Source: Bradyrhizobium guangdongense
GTDB lineage: Bacteria > Pseudomonadota > Alphaproteobacteria > Rhizobiales > Xanthobacteraceae
DNA: 64,000 nucleotides
Assembly: GCF_004114975.1 (NCBI RefSeq)
Contig: NZ_CP030051.1
Location: 2,852,001-2,916,000 of the forward strand
Reading direction: 5' to 3'
The position numbers and the translations under genes were made by a program. Numbering within the stretch: the stretch's first letter is position 1; each line of letters opens with the position of its first letter. Positions 43,943 to 53,033 of the stretch are shown one piece after another. The notes beneath the pieces are model-generated. The model was not told the origin of the DNA. It saw only the letters and a program-made list of their open reading frames with translations, and did no database searches.

Positions 43943-44751
43943 GCACTGAACGCTCGCTCCGCGAAATGATGTCGCTCGACGGCCGCGTCGCCATTGTCAC
44001 CGGCGGCGCCGGCCATATTGGCCGCGCCATTGCTGCAGGTCTTGCCGAGCTCGGTGCCGCCATCGCCCTGGTCGATATCGCCGCGTCCGCGGGTACCGAG
44101 GCAGCGGCGAAGCTGGCCGCCGATCACTCCGTCGAGGCGGCGATGTTCGACTGCGATTTCGAGCAGGGGGAGGCGGTAAAGGATCTGCCACGGCGGGTGC
44201 GCGAGGCCTTCGGTGGTATCGACATCATCGTCAATTGCGCAGCCTTCGTGGGCACCAGCGGACTGGAAGGCTGGGCGGTGCCGTTCGAGCAGCAGTCGGA
44301 CGCGACCTGGCGGCGCGCGATCGAGGTCAACCTCACCGCGCCGTTCGTGCTGATCCAGGCCGCAGCCGAGGACCTCGCGAGGTCGGGCCATGGTAGTGTG
44401 ATCAATATTTCCTCGATCTACGGCCTCGCCGGGCCCGACTGGCGGCTCTACGAGGGAACCGCCCTCGGGAACCCAGCCGCCTATGCCGCCAGTAAGGGCG
44501 GGCTAATCCAGATGACGCGCTGGCTGGCCACCACGATGGCGCCAAAGGTTCGGGTCAATGCGGTCGCGCCGGGGGGCGTCTTCAGGGCTACGCCGGAGCG
44601 GTTTTTGAGCCGCTATGTGGCCCGGACGCCGCTTGCGCGTATGGCGCGTGAGGACGATATGAAGGGCGCAGTGGCGTATCTGGCGAGCGACCTTGCAGCC
44701 TATGTGACGGGCCAGTGCATTGCGGTCGACGGGGGATGGACGGCGTGGTAA
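43939..44751 (+). CDS. ptmA: PtmA-like short-chain dehydrogenase
   Basis: A 270-residue classical SDR: VAIVTGGAGHIGRAIAAGLA at the N-terminus, NISSIYGLAGPDW, and YAASKGGLIQMTRWLA with the Tyr/Lys pair, then VNAVAPGGVF. Gene order after a PtmE-like gene and the segment GPDWRLYEGT suggest PtmA, a dehydrogenase of the Campylobacter legionaminic cluster. Its exact step there is not settled. The start overlaps the ptmE stop by four bases. Confidence 0.8.
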   Translation: MSTERSLREMMSLDGRVAIVTGGAGHIGRAIAAGLAELGAAIALVDIAASAGTEAAAKLAADHSVEAAMFDCDFEQGEAVKDLPRRVREAFGGIDIIVNCAAFVGTSGLEGWAVPFEQQSDATWRRAIEVNLTAPFVLIQAAAEDLARSGHGSVINISSIYGLAGPDWRLYEGTALGNPAAYAASKGGLIQMTRWLATTMAPKVRVNAVAPGGVFRATPERFLSRYVARTPLARMAREDDMKGAVAYLASDLAAYVTGQCIAVDGGWTAW

Positions 44752-44788
44752 GCCAACGGCAAATCATGCAATTGCAGGAATCTCAGAA

Positions 44789-45970
44789 ATGTTGAGCTGT
44801 AGCAAGTGCTTATTGCCCGAAACGGCGGAGGCCACCTCGTTCGACGAATCCGGTTCGTGTAGCGTCTGCGCCCAGATCGAGGTCCGCGACACCCAGATCA
44901 ATTGGGAGGAGCGCCACGCCCAGATGATGGAACTGGTCGCACAATACCGCGACAAGGGGCTGTATGACTGCATCGTGCCCTATTCGGGAGGCAAGGATAG
45001 CGTCTTTCAGCTGTGGTACGTCGTCAAGAAGCTCGGCCTGAAGCCGTTGGTGGTGCGCTTCGACCACTGGTTCTACCGTCCGCTGGTCGAGGAGAACAAC
45101 ACCAGCGTGTTCAAGCAGCTCGGCGTCGACGTCTTGAACTTCACGCCGAACTGGCACGTGGTGCGCGAACTCATGCTGGAATCGCTGAAGCGCCGCGGCG
45201 ACTTCTGCTGGCACTGCCACACCGGCATCTACGCCCACACCATGCAGATCGCGATCCGCTACGAGACGCCGTTGTTGTTTTGGGGCGAGAGTCTTGCGGA
45301 ATACCAGTCGTTCTACTCCTACGACGAGATGGAAGAGGTCGACGAGAAGCGCTTCAACCGGGCCATGAATCTCGGCATCACCGCCGACGACATGTACGAG
45401 TTCCTGGGCGGCCGCGTTGCCAAGCGCGACCTCTATCCGTTCGTCTATCCGCCGCGCAAGGAGCTGATGCGGATCAAGTGCCGTTCGATCTGCCTTGGCA
45501 GCTACATCAAGTGGGACACCAAGAAGCACGTCGAGATCATCAAGCGCGAGCTCGGCTGGAAGGGCCAGGAGGTCGAGGGCATTCCGCCTGAGTACGATTA
45601 CGAAAAGATCGAGTGCTTCTTCCAAGGGGTGCGCGACTATCTGAAGTACATCAAGCGCGGCATGGGCCGGACCAACCATCTCGCCAACATCGACATCCGC
45701 AACAAACGCATGACACGCGAGCAGGGCGAGGCACTGGTGCGCGAGTTCGACGGCAAGCGACCGCCGAGCCTCGATCTGTTCCTCGACTATCTTCAGCTCA
45801 CCGAGGAGCAGTTTCTGGGCATTGCGATCAAGCACGAGGTCAGTCCGTGGCAGTTCTCGCCGAACACGGTCGAGCCGGGTCGCCGTATGCCGGACATGGA
45901 CAAGTGGAACAACACGCAAGTGCCCTGGCCGAATCATCCCGGCGTCGAAATCGGCGGCGGCAAGGGATAG
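44789..45970 (+). CDS. PseA/WbpG-like N-acetyl sugar amidotransferase
   Basis: A 393-residue protein from the ATG at 44789. The zinc-type cysteines CSKC and CSVC lie at the N-terminus, and the PP-loop ATP-pyrophosphatase motif PYSGGKDSVFQLWYVVKKLG follows. FCWHCHTGIYAHTMQIAIRY and IKCRSICLGSYIKWDTKKH match PseA/WbpG. The enzyme uses ammonia from HisH/HisF partners to turn an acetamido group into an acetamidino group. Both partners are encoded immediately downstream. The acceptor sugar could be the legionaminic-type sugar or the WlbABC product. Confidence 0.92.
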   Translation: MLSCSKCLLPETAEATSFDESGSCSVCAQIEVRDTQINWEERHAQMMELVAQYRDKGLYDCIVPYSGGKDSVFQLWYVVKKLGLKPLVVRFDHWFYRPLVEENNTSVFKQLGVDVLNFTPNWHVVRELMLESLKRRGDFCWHCHTGIYAHTMQIAIRYETPLLFWGESLAEYQSFYSYDEMEEVDEKRFNRAMNLGITADDMYEFLGGRVAKRDLYPFVYPPRKELMRIKCRSICLGSYIKWDTKKHVEIIKRELGWKGQEVEGIPPEYDYEKIECFFQGVRDYLKYIKRGMGRTNHLANIDIRNKRMTREQGEALVREFDGKRPPSLDLFLDYLQLTEEQFLGIAIKHEVSPWQFSPNTVEPGRRMPDMDKWNNTQVPWPNHPGVEIGGGKG

Positions 45971-46021
45971 GCTGACGAGGGTCCATAGGCGGCGCGAATG
46001 TCGCCCCCGGGGGAGCAGGCG

Positions 46022-46660
46022 ATGTCGGGCGTAGCGATCGTCGATTACGGCATCAATAACGTGCGCTCGGTGAAGAATGCCGTCGAATATTGCGGCTTCG
46101 ATCCGGTGGTGACCCATGACGCCGACGCGATTGCGGATGCTTCCCACGTCATCCTGCCCGGCGTCGGCGCGTTCGGCGATGCCATGATCAACATTCGCGC
46201 TCGCGGCATCGATGAGATCCTCGAGCGCCAGGTCCGCGAGAAGGGCAAGCCGTTCCTTGCGGTGTGCCTCGGGATGCAGCTGCTCGCCAACACCTCCGAG
46301 GAGCACGCCGATGACGGTGTTGCACATCGTGGGCTCGGCTGGTTCGACGCCGACGTTCAGCGCTTGATGCCGAACGATCCTGCCTTGAAGATCCCGCATA
46401 TGGGATGGAACATGGTGGCGAAGGAGCGCAACCATCCGATCCTCGCCAATATCCGCGAGAGTAATCTGGCGTTTTATTTCGTACATTCCTTCGCCATGCG
46501 CTGCAGGGATGCCGGCGACGTGGTCGGCTTCGCCCAGTACGGCCAACCGGTGACCGCGATCATCGCGCGCGACAATATCGCCGCCACGCAGTTCCATCCC
46601 GAGAAGAGCCAGGACACCGGGATCGAGCTGATGAGTAATTTCCTGCGCTGGAATCCCTGA
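46022..46660 (+). CDS. HisH-like glutaminase of sugar amidotransferase
   Basis: A 212-residue class I glutamine amidotransferase: VAIVDYGINNVRSVKNA, the catalytic Cys in FLAVCLGMQLLANTS, and the His/Glu pair in TQFHPEKSQDTG. ALKIPHMGWN is the HisH/WbpH-type loop. Location between a PseA/WbpG-like gene and a HisF-like gene, far from any his gene, marks it as the ammonia supplier of the sugar amidotransferase (the hisH2 or wbpH role). Confidence 0.9.
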   Translation: MSGVAIVDYGINNVRSVKNAVEYCGFDPVVTHDADAIADASHVILPGVGAFGDAMINIRARGIDEILERQVREKGKPFLAVCLGMQLLANTSEEHADDGVAHRGLGWFDADVQRLMPNDPALKIPHMGWNMVAKERNHPILANIRESNLAFYFVHSFAMRCRDAGDVVGFAQYGQPVTAIIARDNIAATQFHPEKSQDTGIELMSNFLRWNP

Positions 46661-46670
46661 AGCCCTCGCG

Positions 46671-47447
46671 ATGCTGAAGAAGCGCCTTATCCCCAAATTC
46701 CTGCTGCGCGATGGCAGGCTCGTCAAATATACCCGCTTCTTCGAGAACGAGCGCGTCGCCGGCAATCCGGTGACGACCGCGAAGGTTTATAACGACTACG
46801 GTGTCGACGAGCTGATCGTCCTCGACATCGTGCCGAGCGCGGCCTCGCGCGGCCGCGTGGTCGACATCATCGAGCGGATGTCGGAAGAGATTTTCATGCC
46901 GTTCACGGTCGGCGGCGGGGTCAAGACGCTGGACGACGTCAACATGCTGCTCCGCGCCGGTGCCGATAAGGTGTCGGTGAATTCGGAGGCCGTGCGCCGC
47001 CCGGAGTTTCTGCGCGAGGCGGCGCGCACCTTCGGCGACCAGTGCATGACGGTGTCGATCGACTACAAGAGGATCAGCCCCAACCATGCCAGCGTATTCA
47101 TCGACGGAGGCCGCGAGCATGTCGCGCTCGACCCGATCGAATGGGCGCAGCGGTGCGAGGACCTGCACTGCGGGGAGGTGCTGCTCGGCTCGATCGATCG
47201 CGACGGCACTATGAGCGGCTACGATCTCGAACTGATCCACAGGGCGGCAAGCGTCTTGAGCGTACCGCTGATCGTCTCCGGTGGCTGCGGTTCGCTCCAG
47301 CATGCGATCGACGCACTCGAAGCCGGAGCGTCGGCGGTGGCGATCTCCTCGATGTTCCTGTTTACCGACCACAGCCCGATCAAGCTTCGTAGCCATCTGT
47401 TCTCGCGTGGTCTCGACGTGCGCGCCAGCTTCTCGAGCAGGAATTAA
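46671..47447 (+). CDS. HisF-like channel subunit of sugar amidotransferase
   Basis: A 258-residue TIM-barrel protein opening LKKRLIPKFLLRDGRLVKYT. FTVGGGVKTLDDVNMLLRAG, ADKVSVNSEAV and GEVLLGSIDRDGTMSGYDLE keep the HisF phosphate and barrel features. True HisF opens with a KRIIPCLDV motif; here it reads KRLIPKFLL, so the catalytic Asp of that loop is absent, in line with a role in ammonia tunnelling only. It follows hisH-like by ten bases. Confidence 0.9.
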   Translation: MLKKRLIPKFLLRDGRLVKYTRFFENERVAGNPVTTAKVYNDYGVDELIVLDIVPSAASRGRVVDIIERMSEEIFMPFTVGGGVKTLDDVNMLLRAGADKVSVNSEAVRRPEFLREAARTFGDQCMTVSIDYKRISPNHASVFIDGGREHVALDPIEWAQRCEDLHCGEVLLGSIDRDGTMSGYDLELIHRAASVLSVPLIVSGGCGSLQHAIDALEAGASAVAISSMFLFTDHSPIKLRSHLFSRGLDVRASFSSRN

Positions 47448-47451
47448 TACC

Positions 47452-48117
47452 GTGCAGCTTTCGCTCGCCCGCAACGATCTCGCCGTCTATGTGCGCAGGC
47501 AATTCGAGAACCTGTTTCCCGATGGCGCCAATCTCGGCGATCTCCCGAAACTCGTCGACCTTGCGCTCGGCCGGGTCGATCATTGCTTCTCGCGCGTAAG
47601 GCTGAAAGGCTTTTTTGCAAACGGCGAAGCGCGGTTCTCGCACTGGCATTCCGACCAATATGCGATCTTCCTTTACTACCTCGCCAATTCGGCGTTTCGC
47701 GAGCGGCCCGGCCATCCCATCGCCGACAAGGCCTATGCGCTCAACAAGGCGCTGCACGCGCTGGACGCGTTCTACGAGGTCGAGCTGCCGGACGTGTTCG
47801 CGGTCCAACATCCTGTCGGGACCGTGCTTGGGCGCGCCGTCTATTCGGATTATTTCATTTGCTACCACAATTGCACGGTGGGCGCGAACCTCGACAATGA
47901 CTATCCGTCGTTCGGGCGTGGCATCGTGATGTATGGCGGCAGCCGCGTGATCGGCAAGACTGCAGTAGGCGACAACTCTTTCATGTCGACGGGAGCGATC
48001 CTGATCGACGGCGGCACGCTCGCCGCCGACAGCATCTTGCATGGCGTCTATCCGAAGGCGGGGCGCTCGCCGACGTCGCGGAACGTGGTGCGCGATATTT
48101 TTGGGATGACGACCTGA
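47452..48117 (+). CDS. Hexapeptide-repeat O-acyltransferase (serine acetyltransferase-like)
   Basis: A 221-residue protein from GTG 47452, four bases after the HisF-like stop, with AGGA upstream. The first half is helical; the second has VGTVLGRAVYSDYFICYHNC, YPSFGRGIVMYGGSRVIGKT and VGDNSFMSTGAILIDG, a left-handed helix with the His-Asn catalytic region of CysE-like acetyltransferases. In this operon it probably acetylates the amidinated sugar or an intermediate. The stop abuts the convergent aminotransferase stop inside TGATCA. Confidence 0.78.
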   Translation: MQLSLARNDLAVYVRRQFENLFPDGANLGDLPKLVDLALGRVDHCFSRVRLKGFFANGEARFSHWHSDQYAIFLYYLANSAFRERPGHPIADKAYALNKALHALDAFYEVELPDVFAVQHPVGTVLGRAVYSDYFICYHNCTVGANLDNDYPSFGRGIVMYGGSRVIGKTAVGDNSFMSTGAILIDGGTLAADSILHGVYPKAGRSPTSRNVVRDIFGMTT

Positions 48118-49431
48118 TCAGGTCAACCGCTTGAACCCGGAGTGAGCCACGGGCCCGCGCAGCAACTGCCTGACGGCCTTCTGATCGACGGCGGTGCGGA
48201 GCTCCCGGAACACCTCGGCCGTCGCATCCAGGTAACGATCGACATGGGCGTCGGTATGCGACCACATCGCGTAGAACGAGCCCGTCGCGAGGATGCCGCG
48301 GTCCAGCATCATCTGCGTGAACAGCGTGCGCACCTCCTGCGCGTCCGGCAAGTCGAAGGCGAAATGGCCGAGCGGCGAGATGCCGGAAACGTGCAGGGGC
48401 AGGCCCGCGGCCTGTGACGCCTCGGTCCAGCCCTTCTGGATGCGCATGCCGATCCGCATCAGGTGCCGCGCGACGTTCTGCTCGCGATGCTTGCGCAAGG
48501 TGGCAAGTGCCGCGACCGGGCCGACGCGCTCAGTCCAGGCCGTCGAACTGACGAAGGTTTCCTGCGCCGCGTCCATCACGGAGGCACGGCCGACGATCGC
48601 GGCCATCGGAAAACCGTTGGCGATAGCCTTGGCGAACACCGCCATGTCGGGATCGACGCCATAGGCCAGATGAGCACCGCCGGAATTGATGCGGAAGCCC
48701 GACGTCACCTCGTCGAAGATCAACGCGGCGCCGCAGCGGTCGGCGAGCGCGCGGATACCCTTGATGAAGGCCGGTTCGGGCTCACTGGAGCGCACCGGCT
48801 CCATCACGATGGCGGCGAGCCGTTCGCCATGGGCGGCGACGATGGCCTCGATCTCATCGAGCTTATTGAAGTGGAATGGATGCATCAGGCCGGCGAGTCC
48901 ACGCGGCACGCCCTTGGTATCGAGGCCGGGCAGCAGATGACCGTCGAGTGCGGTGGTCTCGCCGAGATTGGCGCTGAGGTACCAGTCGTGCCAGCCGTGA
49001 TAACCGCAGAACGCCACCATGTCGCGGCCGGTCGCGGCGCGCGCGATGCGAACCGCAATCGCCATAGCCTCGCCACCGGCGCGACCGAAACGCACCATGT
49101 CCGCCCAAGGATGCAGCTCGACCAGGAGCTCTGCCAGCTCGATATCCTCAGCGCAGTTCAAGGTCGACATCGACCCCATGTCGATCGCACTCTTTACTGC
49201 GGCATCGACGTCGGGGTCGGCAAAGCCCAGGATGGTGGCGCCTATGCCGCAATAGCTCATGTCAAGGTAAGTCTTGCCGTCGAGATCGACGACTTCGGCG
49301 CCCTTGGCCGATTTGAAGTAAGTCGGCCACTGTTCCGGCAGGAACATTTCCGGCCGCTTTGAAAGCAGCTGCGTTCCACCGGGCATGACCTTGCGCGCGC
49401 GTCGGTAAAGCGTTTGGCCGGTGCTCGACAT
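48118..49431 (-). CDS. Class III aminotransferase, glutamate-1-semialdehyde aminomutase type
   Basis: A 437-residue PLP enzyme from the ATG at 49431, with AGGAG seven bases upstream. YRRARKVMPGGTQLLSKRPE is a HemL-like start; ALIFDEVTSGFRI has the PLP Asp, and DMAVFAKAIANGFPMAAIVG has the Lys. It differs from housekeeping HemL and belongs to the surface-polysaccharide branch often found in such loci, where the product is unknown. It is convergent with the amidotransferase operon. Confidence 0.88.
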   Translation of the reverse strand: MSSTGQTLYRRARKVMPGGTQLLSKRPEMFLPEQWPTYFKSAKGAEVVDLDGKTYLDMSYCGIGATILGFADPDVDAAVKSAIDMGSMSTLNCAEDIELAELLVELHPWADMVRFGRAGGEAMAIAVRIARAATGRDMVAFCGYHGWHDWYLSANLGETTALDGHLLPGLDTKGVPRGLAGLMHPFHFNKLDEIEAIVAAHGERLAAIVMEPVRSSEPEPAFIKGIRALADRCGAALIFDEVTSGFRINSGGAHLAYGVDPDMAVFAKAIANGFPMAAIVGRASVMDAAQETFVSSTAWTERVGPVAALATLRKHREQNVARHLMRIGMRIQKGWTEASQAAGLPLHVSGISPLGHFAFDLPDAQEVRTLFTQMMLDRGILATGSFYAMWSHTDAHVDRYLDATAEVFRELRTAVDQKAVRQLLRGPVAHSGFKRLT

Positions 49432-49804
49432 TGGGTTCTCCTGGGCGGAAAGCCTTCGGTGGATACCGCAAGCCCCCGACCCAGGCAAGGCACCGGGAGC
49501 AGGTTCTGCATGCCCGAATGGGCGCCCGATACCGCAAGATAGGTCGACTGGTTATGGATGCAGGAATAGGGAGGCGTTGTGGACCCAGTTGCCGCTTGCA
49601 GTCTCGGATGTCGTTAGTCTCGCGCGCTCCCCGCCGTCACGTTCGCGCTCCCCGTACGTGGTGGGGTGGCAGGGGTCCGGTGCCCCGACGATTTGAGCCG
49701 CGTCACATCCAGTATGCATGCGCCGGCGATTGTGAAGCATTTCATACGCCATCCGATCTTTGGTGGCTTATGCAGATGCGAGCACATCGTTCGGTTGTAT
49801 ATTT
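49432..49804. other. Long intergenic region, class III aminotransferase to beta-helix gene
   Basis: This 373-base stretch separates divergent genes, so both promoters should lie in it. It is GC-rich near the middle (around 49630-49700, several CCCCG and GGGG runs) and AT-richer close to 49790. I see no open gene, RNA gene or clear operator in it. Confidence 0.4.
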
Positions 49805-50773
49805 ATGGAGAGCTTCGTGAAAGTATCTCTAGCTGTCGTCGCGCTTGTCCTGTCATTTCTTTTTTCAACCATCCCGTCATACGCGCAGGCATCTCGGACC
49901 TGGGTTTCGGGCGTCGGTGATGACGCAAATCCCTGCAGTCGCACTGCGCCGTGCAAAACCTTTGCAGGCGCGATCTCCAAGACGGCTGCGGGAGGGGAGA
50001 TCAGCGTTCTCGATCCAGGTGGATTCGGCGCCGTGACCATCACAAAGGCCATCAGCATCACCAATGACGGCGTTGGCGAAGCCGGAGTGCTGGTATCAGG
50101 CACGAATGGCATCGTCGTTGCTGCCGGAGCTAGCGATGTTGTTAACGTCCGGGGCGTTGTTATTGACGGTTTCGGCACGGGATTATCCGGCATCCGGATA
50201 ACCTCTGCAGGCTCCGTAAACGTTCAGAACTGTGTGATCAAGAACTTCAGCGGGGGCGGGACTGGAACGGGAATTAGCTTTGCCCCGAATGCGACGTCTC
50301 AGCTGTTCGTATCGGACTCGATCGTGTCCAATAATAGCGGAGGGATCCAGGTCGCCACGGCGTCCGCCGGTACGCATGGCATCTTCGCCGTGCTCAATCG
50401 GGTTCAGGTGGAGAATAACGCGACATTCGGGATCAAGGTGGACGGTACGGGCGGTACCGGAGCAATCAGTGCGACTGCGCGAGATAGCGTGTCGGCCGGC
50501 AATCTTACCAACGGCATATGGGCGACCGCACCATCTGGCGCATCTGCGATCCGCCTACTCGTTGATCGAAGTGCAGCCGTCAACAACGCGGGTGTCGGCA
50601 TTTTATCGGACGGTCCGTCTACGCAGGTCATTCTGAACAATTCGGCGGTGACGGGTAACATCACCGGCTTGAGTTTCACGAATGGCGGTACGATGCCGTC
50701 ACTCAAGAACAGTGCCGTTGCAGGCAATCGAGTGACCGACGGAACCTCGTCCGCAGCTGTCGCGCCGCAGTAG
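49805..50773 (+). CDS. Secreted right-handed beta-helix protein
   Basis: A 322-residue protein with a signal peptide (MESFVKVSLAVVALVLSFLF, cleavage near SYAQA). The mature part begins RTWVSGVGDDANPCSRTAPC, then runs as short repeated strands rich in Asn, Gly, Ser and Val, with many AxNN turn motifs (SNNSGGIQVA, VENNATFGIK, AVNNAGVGIL), typical of parallel beta helices. Two Cys near the N-terminus may bond. Some such proteins are polysaccharide lyases or adhesins; no catalytic site is visible. It is more Ser/Thr/Asn-rich than its neighbours. Confidence 0.8.
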   Translation: MESFVKVSLAVVALVLSFLFSTIPSYAQASRTWVSGVGDDANPCSRTAPCKTFAGAISKTAAGGEISVLDPGGFGAVTITKAISITNDGVGEAGVLVSGTNGIVVAAGASDVVNVRGVVIDGFGTGLSGIRITSAGSVNVQNCVIKNFSGGGTGTGISFAPNATSQLFVSDSIVSNNSGGIQVATASAGTHGIFAVLNRVQVENNATFGIKVDGTGGTGAISATARDSVSAGNLTNGIWATAPSGASAIRLLVDRSAAVNNAGVGILSDGPSTQVILNNSAVTGNITGLSFTNGGTMPSLKNSAVAGNRVTDGTSSAAVAPQ

Positions 50774-50833
50774 AACGTTTCTACAGCCGGCGCCTCGCAT
50801 CGGAACGGGGGGCCGGCAGCCCGCCGCCTATCG

Positions 50834-52045
50834 CTAATTGCGGCGCACTGCCTGGCTGACATCGACCACCACCTGACCGTAGTGAGCAAGGGCGACGTCC
50901 TCGCGATATTTCTCGGCGATGCCGGCCGCACGAATACCCTTCTCCATTGTGGCCTGCCGATCGCCGGCGGCCTCGCGAATGGCTCGCGCGAGCTCGGCGG
51001 GGTTTTCTGGAGAAACGACCCATCCGATCGCCTCTTCGCCAAGCACGAGCGCGCCTTCGGAATTGGCCTCCGAGGCGACCACGATCGGACGCCCGATCGC
51101 GAGGATGTTATAGAGGCGGCTGGGGATCGAGACACCGGCGACATGCTGACGATACGGAATAACCCAGAGATCGGCCGCCGACAGGAATTCCACGAGTTCG
51201 TCTTCGGGGACAGGTTTCATGATCGTGACATTCTCAAGAGGGGCCTTGGCATGGAGCTCGTTGAGCGTGGCCCAGCCCACGCCCCATCCCGAGAGCATGA
51301 AATGAATGTCCCGGCGGTCTCGTAACAGGCGCGCCGCTTCGAACACCGTGACGGGATCGTGTGTGAAACCGAGATTGCCGGAAAGACCAACGATAAACCT
51401 GGAGGAGTCCGGCGCGCGGAATCGGCTGGCCGGATCAATCTTGCGATAGCCGATCGGAATCAGCGCCCAGTTTGGAATATAGTGAAGCTGGTCCGCGACG
51501 ACACCGGGATATTTTTCGATCAGAGGCGGCACGTCGCGCCCGATCACGACGATCGCATCAAGGCGCCGGAACAGAAGCGTGTTGGCCAAGCGAATGAGGC
51601 GCACCGCCAGCGAAGTGGGGCGAACCATACCGGCGGCCTCCAGCGCTTCCGGATAGAGATCATATATCAGGAGCATAGTCTTTGCTCCACGCAATCTGGC
51701 GGCGAGAAGCACGGTGTAGGGCAGGGTGAACGGCGTCGTGACGCAGAAGACGATGTCGCCCGACCTTGCCCGCCGCAGGACCGAGAAGAACATTTGGGCA
51801 GCAAGCAAGCAGATCGCGAGAGCGCGCTGGACGATCGCGGACTTGCGCGGATTCCAGCTCTTGATTTCGACGACCTCGGGCTTGCCGGCTTTGCCGTCCG
51901 CGCGCGAGCCTTGTGTCGCTGAGATCACAACGATCTGCCGATCTCTTGCGAGGCTCTCGGCGATCTTGCCGACATAAACTGCCGTCGTGGTCGTATCGGG
52001 CGGATAGAACTGAGCCGCGATGATCAGCTTTGCGGGAGTGGCCAT
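50834..52045 (-). CDS. WbuB-like glycosyltransferase (GT4)
   Basis: A 403-residue enzyme from the ATG at 52045. It begins LIIAAQFYPPDTTTTAVYVG and has RFIVGLSGNLGFTHDPVTVF and VIPYRQHVAGVSIPSRLYNI, then GRPIVVASEANSEGALVL, the WbuB-type pattern. WbuB-like enzymes add N-acetyl-fucosamine or related deoxy sugars, and the gene lies directly downstream of gmd-fcl, so a fucose donor is plausible. The 19-base gap to fcl suggests one transcript. Confidence 0.88.
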   Translation of the reverse strand: MATPAKLIIAAQFYPPDTTTTAVYVGKIAESLARDRQIVVISATQGSRADGKAGKPEVVEIKSWNPRKSAIVQRALAICLLAAQMFFSVLRRARSGDIVFCVTTPFTLPYTVLLAARLRGAKTMLLIYDLYPEALEAAGMVRPTSLAVRLIRLANTLLFRRLDAIVVIGRDVPPLIEKYPGVVADQLHYIPNWALIPIGYRKIDPASRFRAPDSSRFIVGLSGNLGFTHDPVTVFEAARLLRDRRDIHFMLSGWGVGWATLNELHAKAPLENVTIMKPVPEDELVEFLSAADLWVIPYRQHVAGVSIPSRLYNILAIGRPIVVASEANSEGALVLGEEAIGWVVSPENPAELARAIREAAGDRQATMEKGIRAAGIAEKYREDVALAHYGQVVVDVSQAVRRN

Positions 52046-52064
52046 GTGCAAACGCTGTCCTCGG

Positions 52065-53033
52065 TCAGGCGTGCGGCTGAGGGCCGTTGGCCTGACCTTC
52101 CGCCAAATAGGCTCCATAAGCGCGGGCGATACCGTCCTTCAACGATGTCGTCGCCCGCCAGCCGAGCTTGTCGAGGCGGCCGATGTCGAGCAGCTTGCGC
52201 GGCGTGCCGTCGGGGCGCGAGGGGTCGAAGGAGATCTCGCCGCGATAGCCGACGATCTCGGCGACCACGCGCGCGAACTCCGCAATGGCGATGTCCTCGC
52301 CGGTGCCGATGTTGATCAGCTCGCTGCTGGAGTAGGTCTTCATCAGGTGGACGCAGGCATCGGCCATGTCGTCGACATAGAGGAACTCGCGCCGCGGCGT
52401 GCCGGTGCCCCAGACCGCGACGGTCCTGGCACCCGAAAGCTTCGCCTCATGAAAGCGCCGGATCAGCGCCGCGACCACATGGCTCAATTCAGGGTGATAA
52501 TTGTCGCCGGGACCGTAGAGATTGGTCGGCATCACGCTGATGAAGTCGCTGCCATATTGGCTGCGATAGGCCTCCGCCATCTTGATGCCGGCGATCTTGG
52601 CGATGGCATAAGGCTCGTTGGTCGGCTCCAGCGGACCTGTGAGCACGGCATCCTCGCGCAGCGGCTGCGGCGCCAGCTTCGGATAGATGCAGGACGAGCC
52701 GAGGAACATCAGCTTCTCGGCCCGGTTCAGATGCGCGGCGTGGATCACGTTGGCTGCGATCGCGATGTTGTCGTAGATGAACTCGGCGCGCAGCGTGTTG
52801 TTGGCGACGATGCCGCCGACCTTGGCGGCGGCGAGGAAGATCACCTGCGGCCGCATCTTCGCGAACCAGTCGAACACGGCCGCCTGGTTGCAGAGATCGA
52901 CCTCGTGCCGCTCGACGGTGACGAGATTTACGTTCTCCCGCGCCAGACGACGCACAATGGCGCTGCCGACCATGCCGCGATGGCCGGCGACGTAGACGCT
53001 CTTGCCCTTCAGCTCAAACGGTACGCTTGCCAT
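52065..53033 (-). CDS. fcl: GDP-L-fucose synthase
   Basis: A 322-residue SDR from the ATG at 53033. [58 protein letters not shown] and [20 protein letters not shown] are the Fcl signature, with the Tyr/Lys of YAIAK. It epimerises and reduces GDP-4-keto-6-deoxymannose to GDP-L-fucose. It overlaps the gmd stop by 20 bases. Confidence 0.95.
   Translation of the reverse strand: MASVPFELKGKSVYVAGHRGMVGSAIVRRLARENVNLVTVERHEVDLCNQAAVFDWFAKMRPQVIFLAAAKVGGIVANNTLRAEFIYDNIAIAANVIHAAHLNRAEKLMFLGSSCIYPKLAPQPLREDAVLTGPLEPTNEPYAIAKIAGIKMAEAYRSQYGSDFISVMPTNLYGPGDNYHPELSHVVAALIRRFHEAKLSGARTVAVWGTGTPRREFLYVDDMADACVHLMKTYSSSELINIGTGEDIAIAEFARVVAEIVGYRGEISFDPSRPDGTPRKLLDIGRLDKLGWRATTSLKDGIARAYGAYLAEGQANGPQPHA

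Noticed and set aside
44810..46765. Long minus-strand open frame of about 650 codons
   Set aside because: It is antisense to the amidotransferase and HisH-like genes, and its translation is Arg/His/Leu-rich with no family pattern, as expected for a GC-rich shadow frame.
46022..47447. Histidine biosynthesis hisH-hisF
   Set aside because: No other his gene is near, both follow a PseA/WbpG-like gene, and the HisF-like protein has an altered catalytic loop.
48118..49431. Housekeeping hemL
   Set aside because: The protein has class III features but departs from HemL in many places and lies inside a surface-polysaccharide locus.
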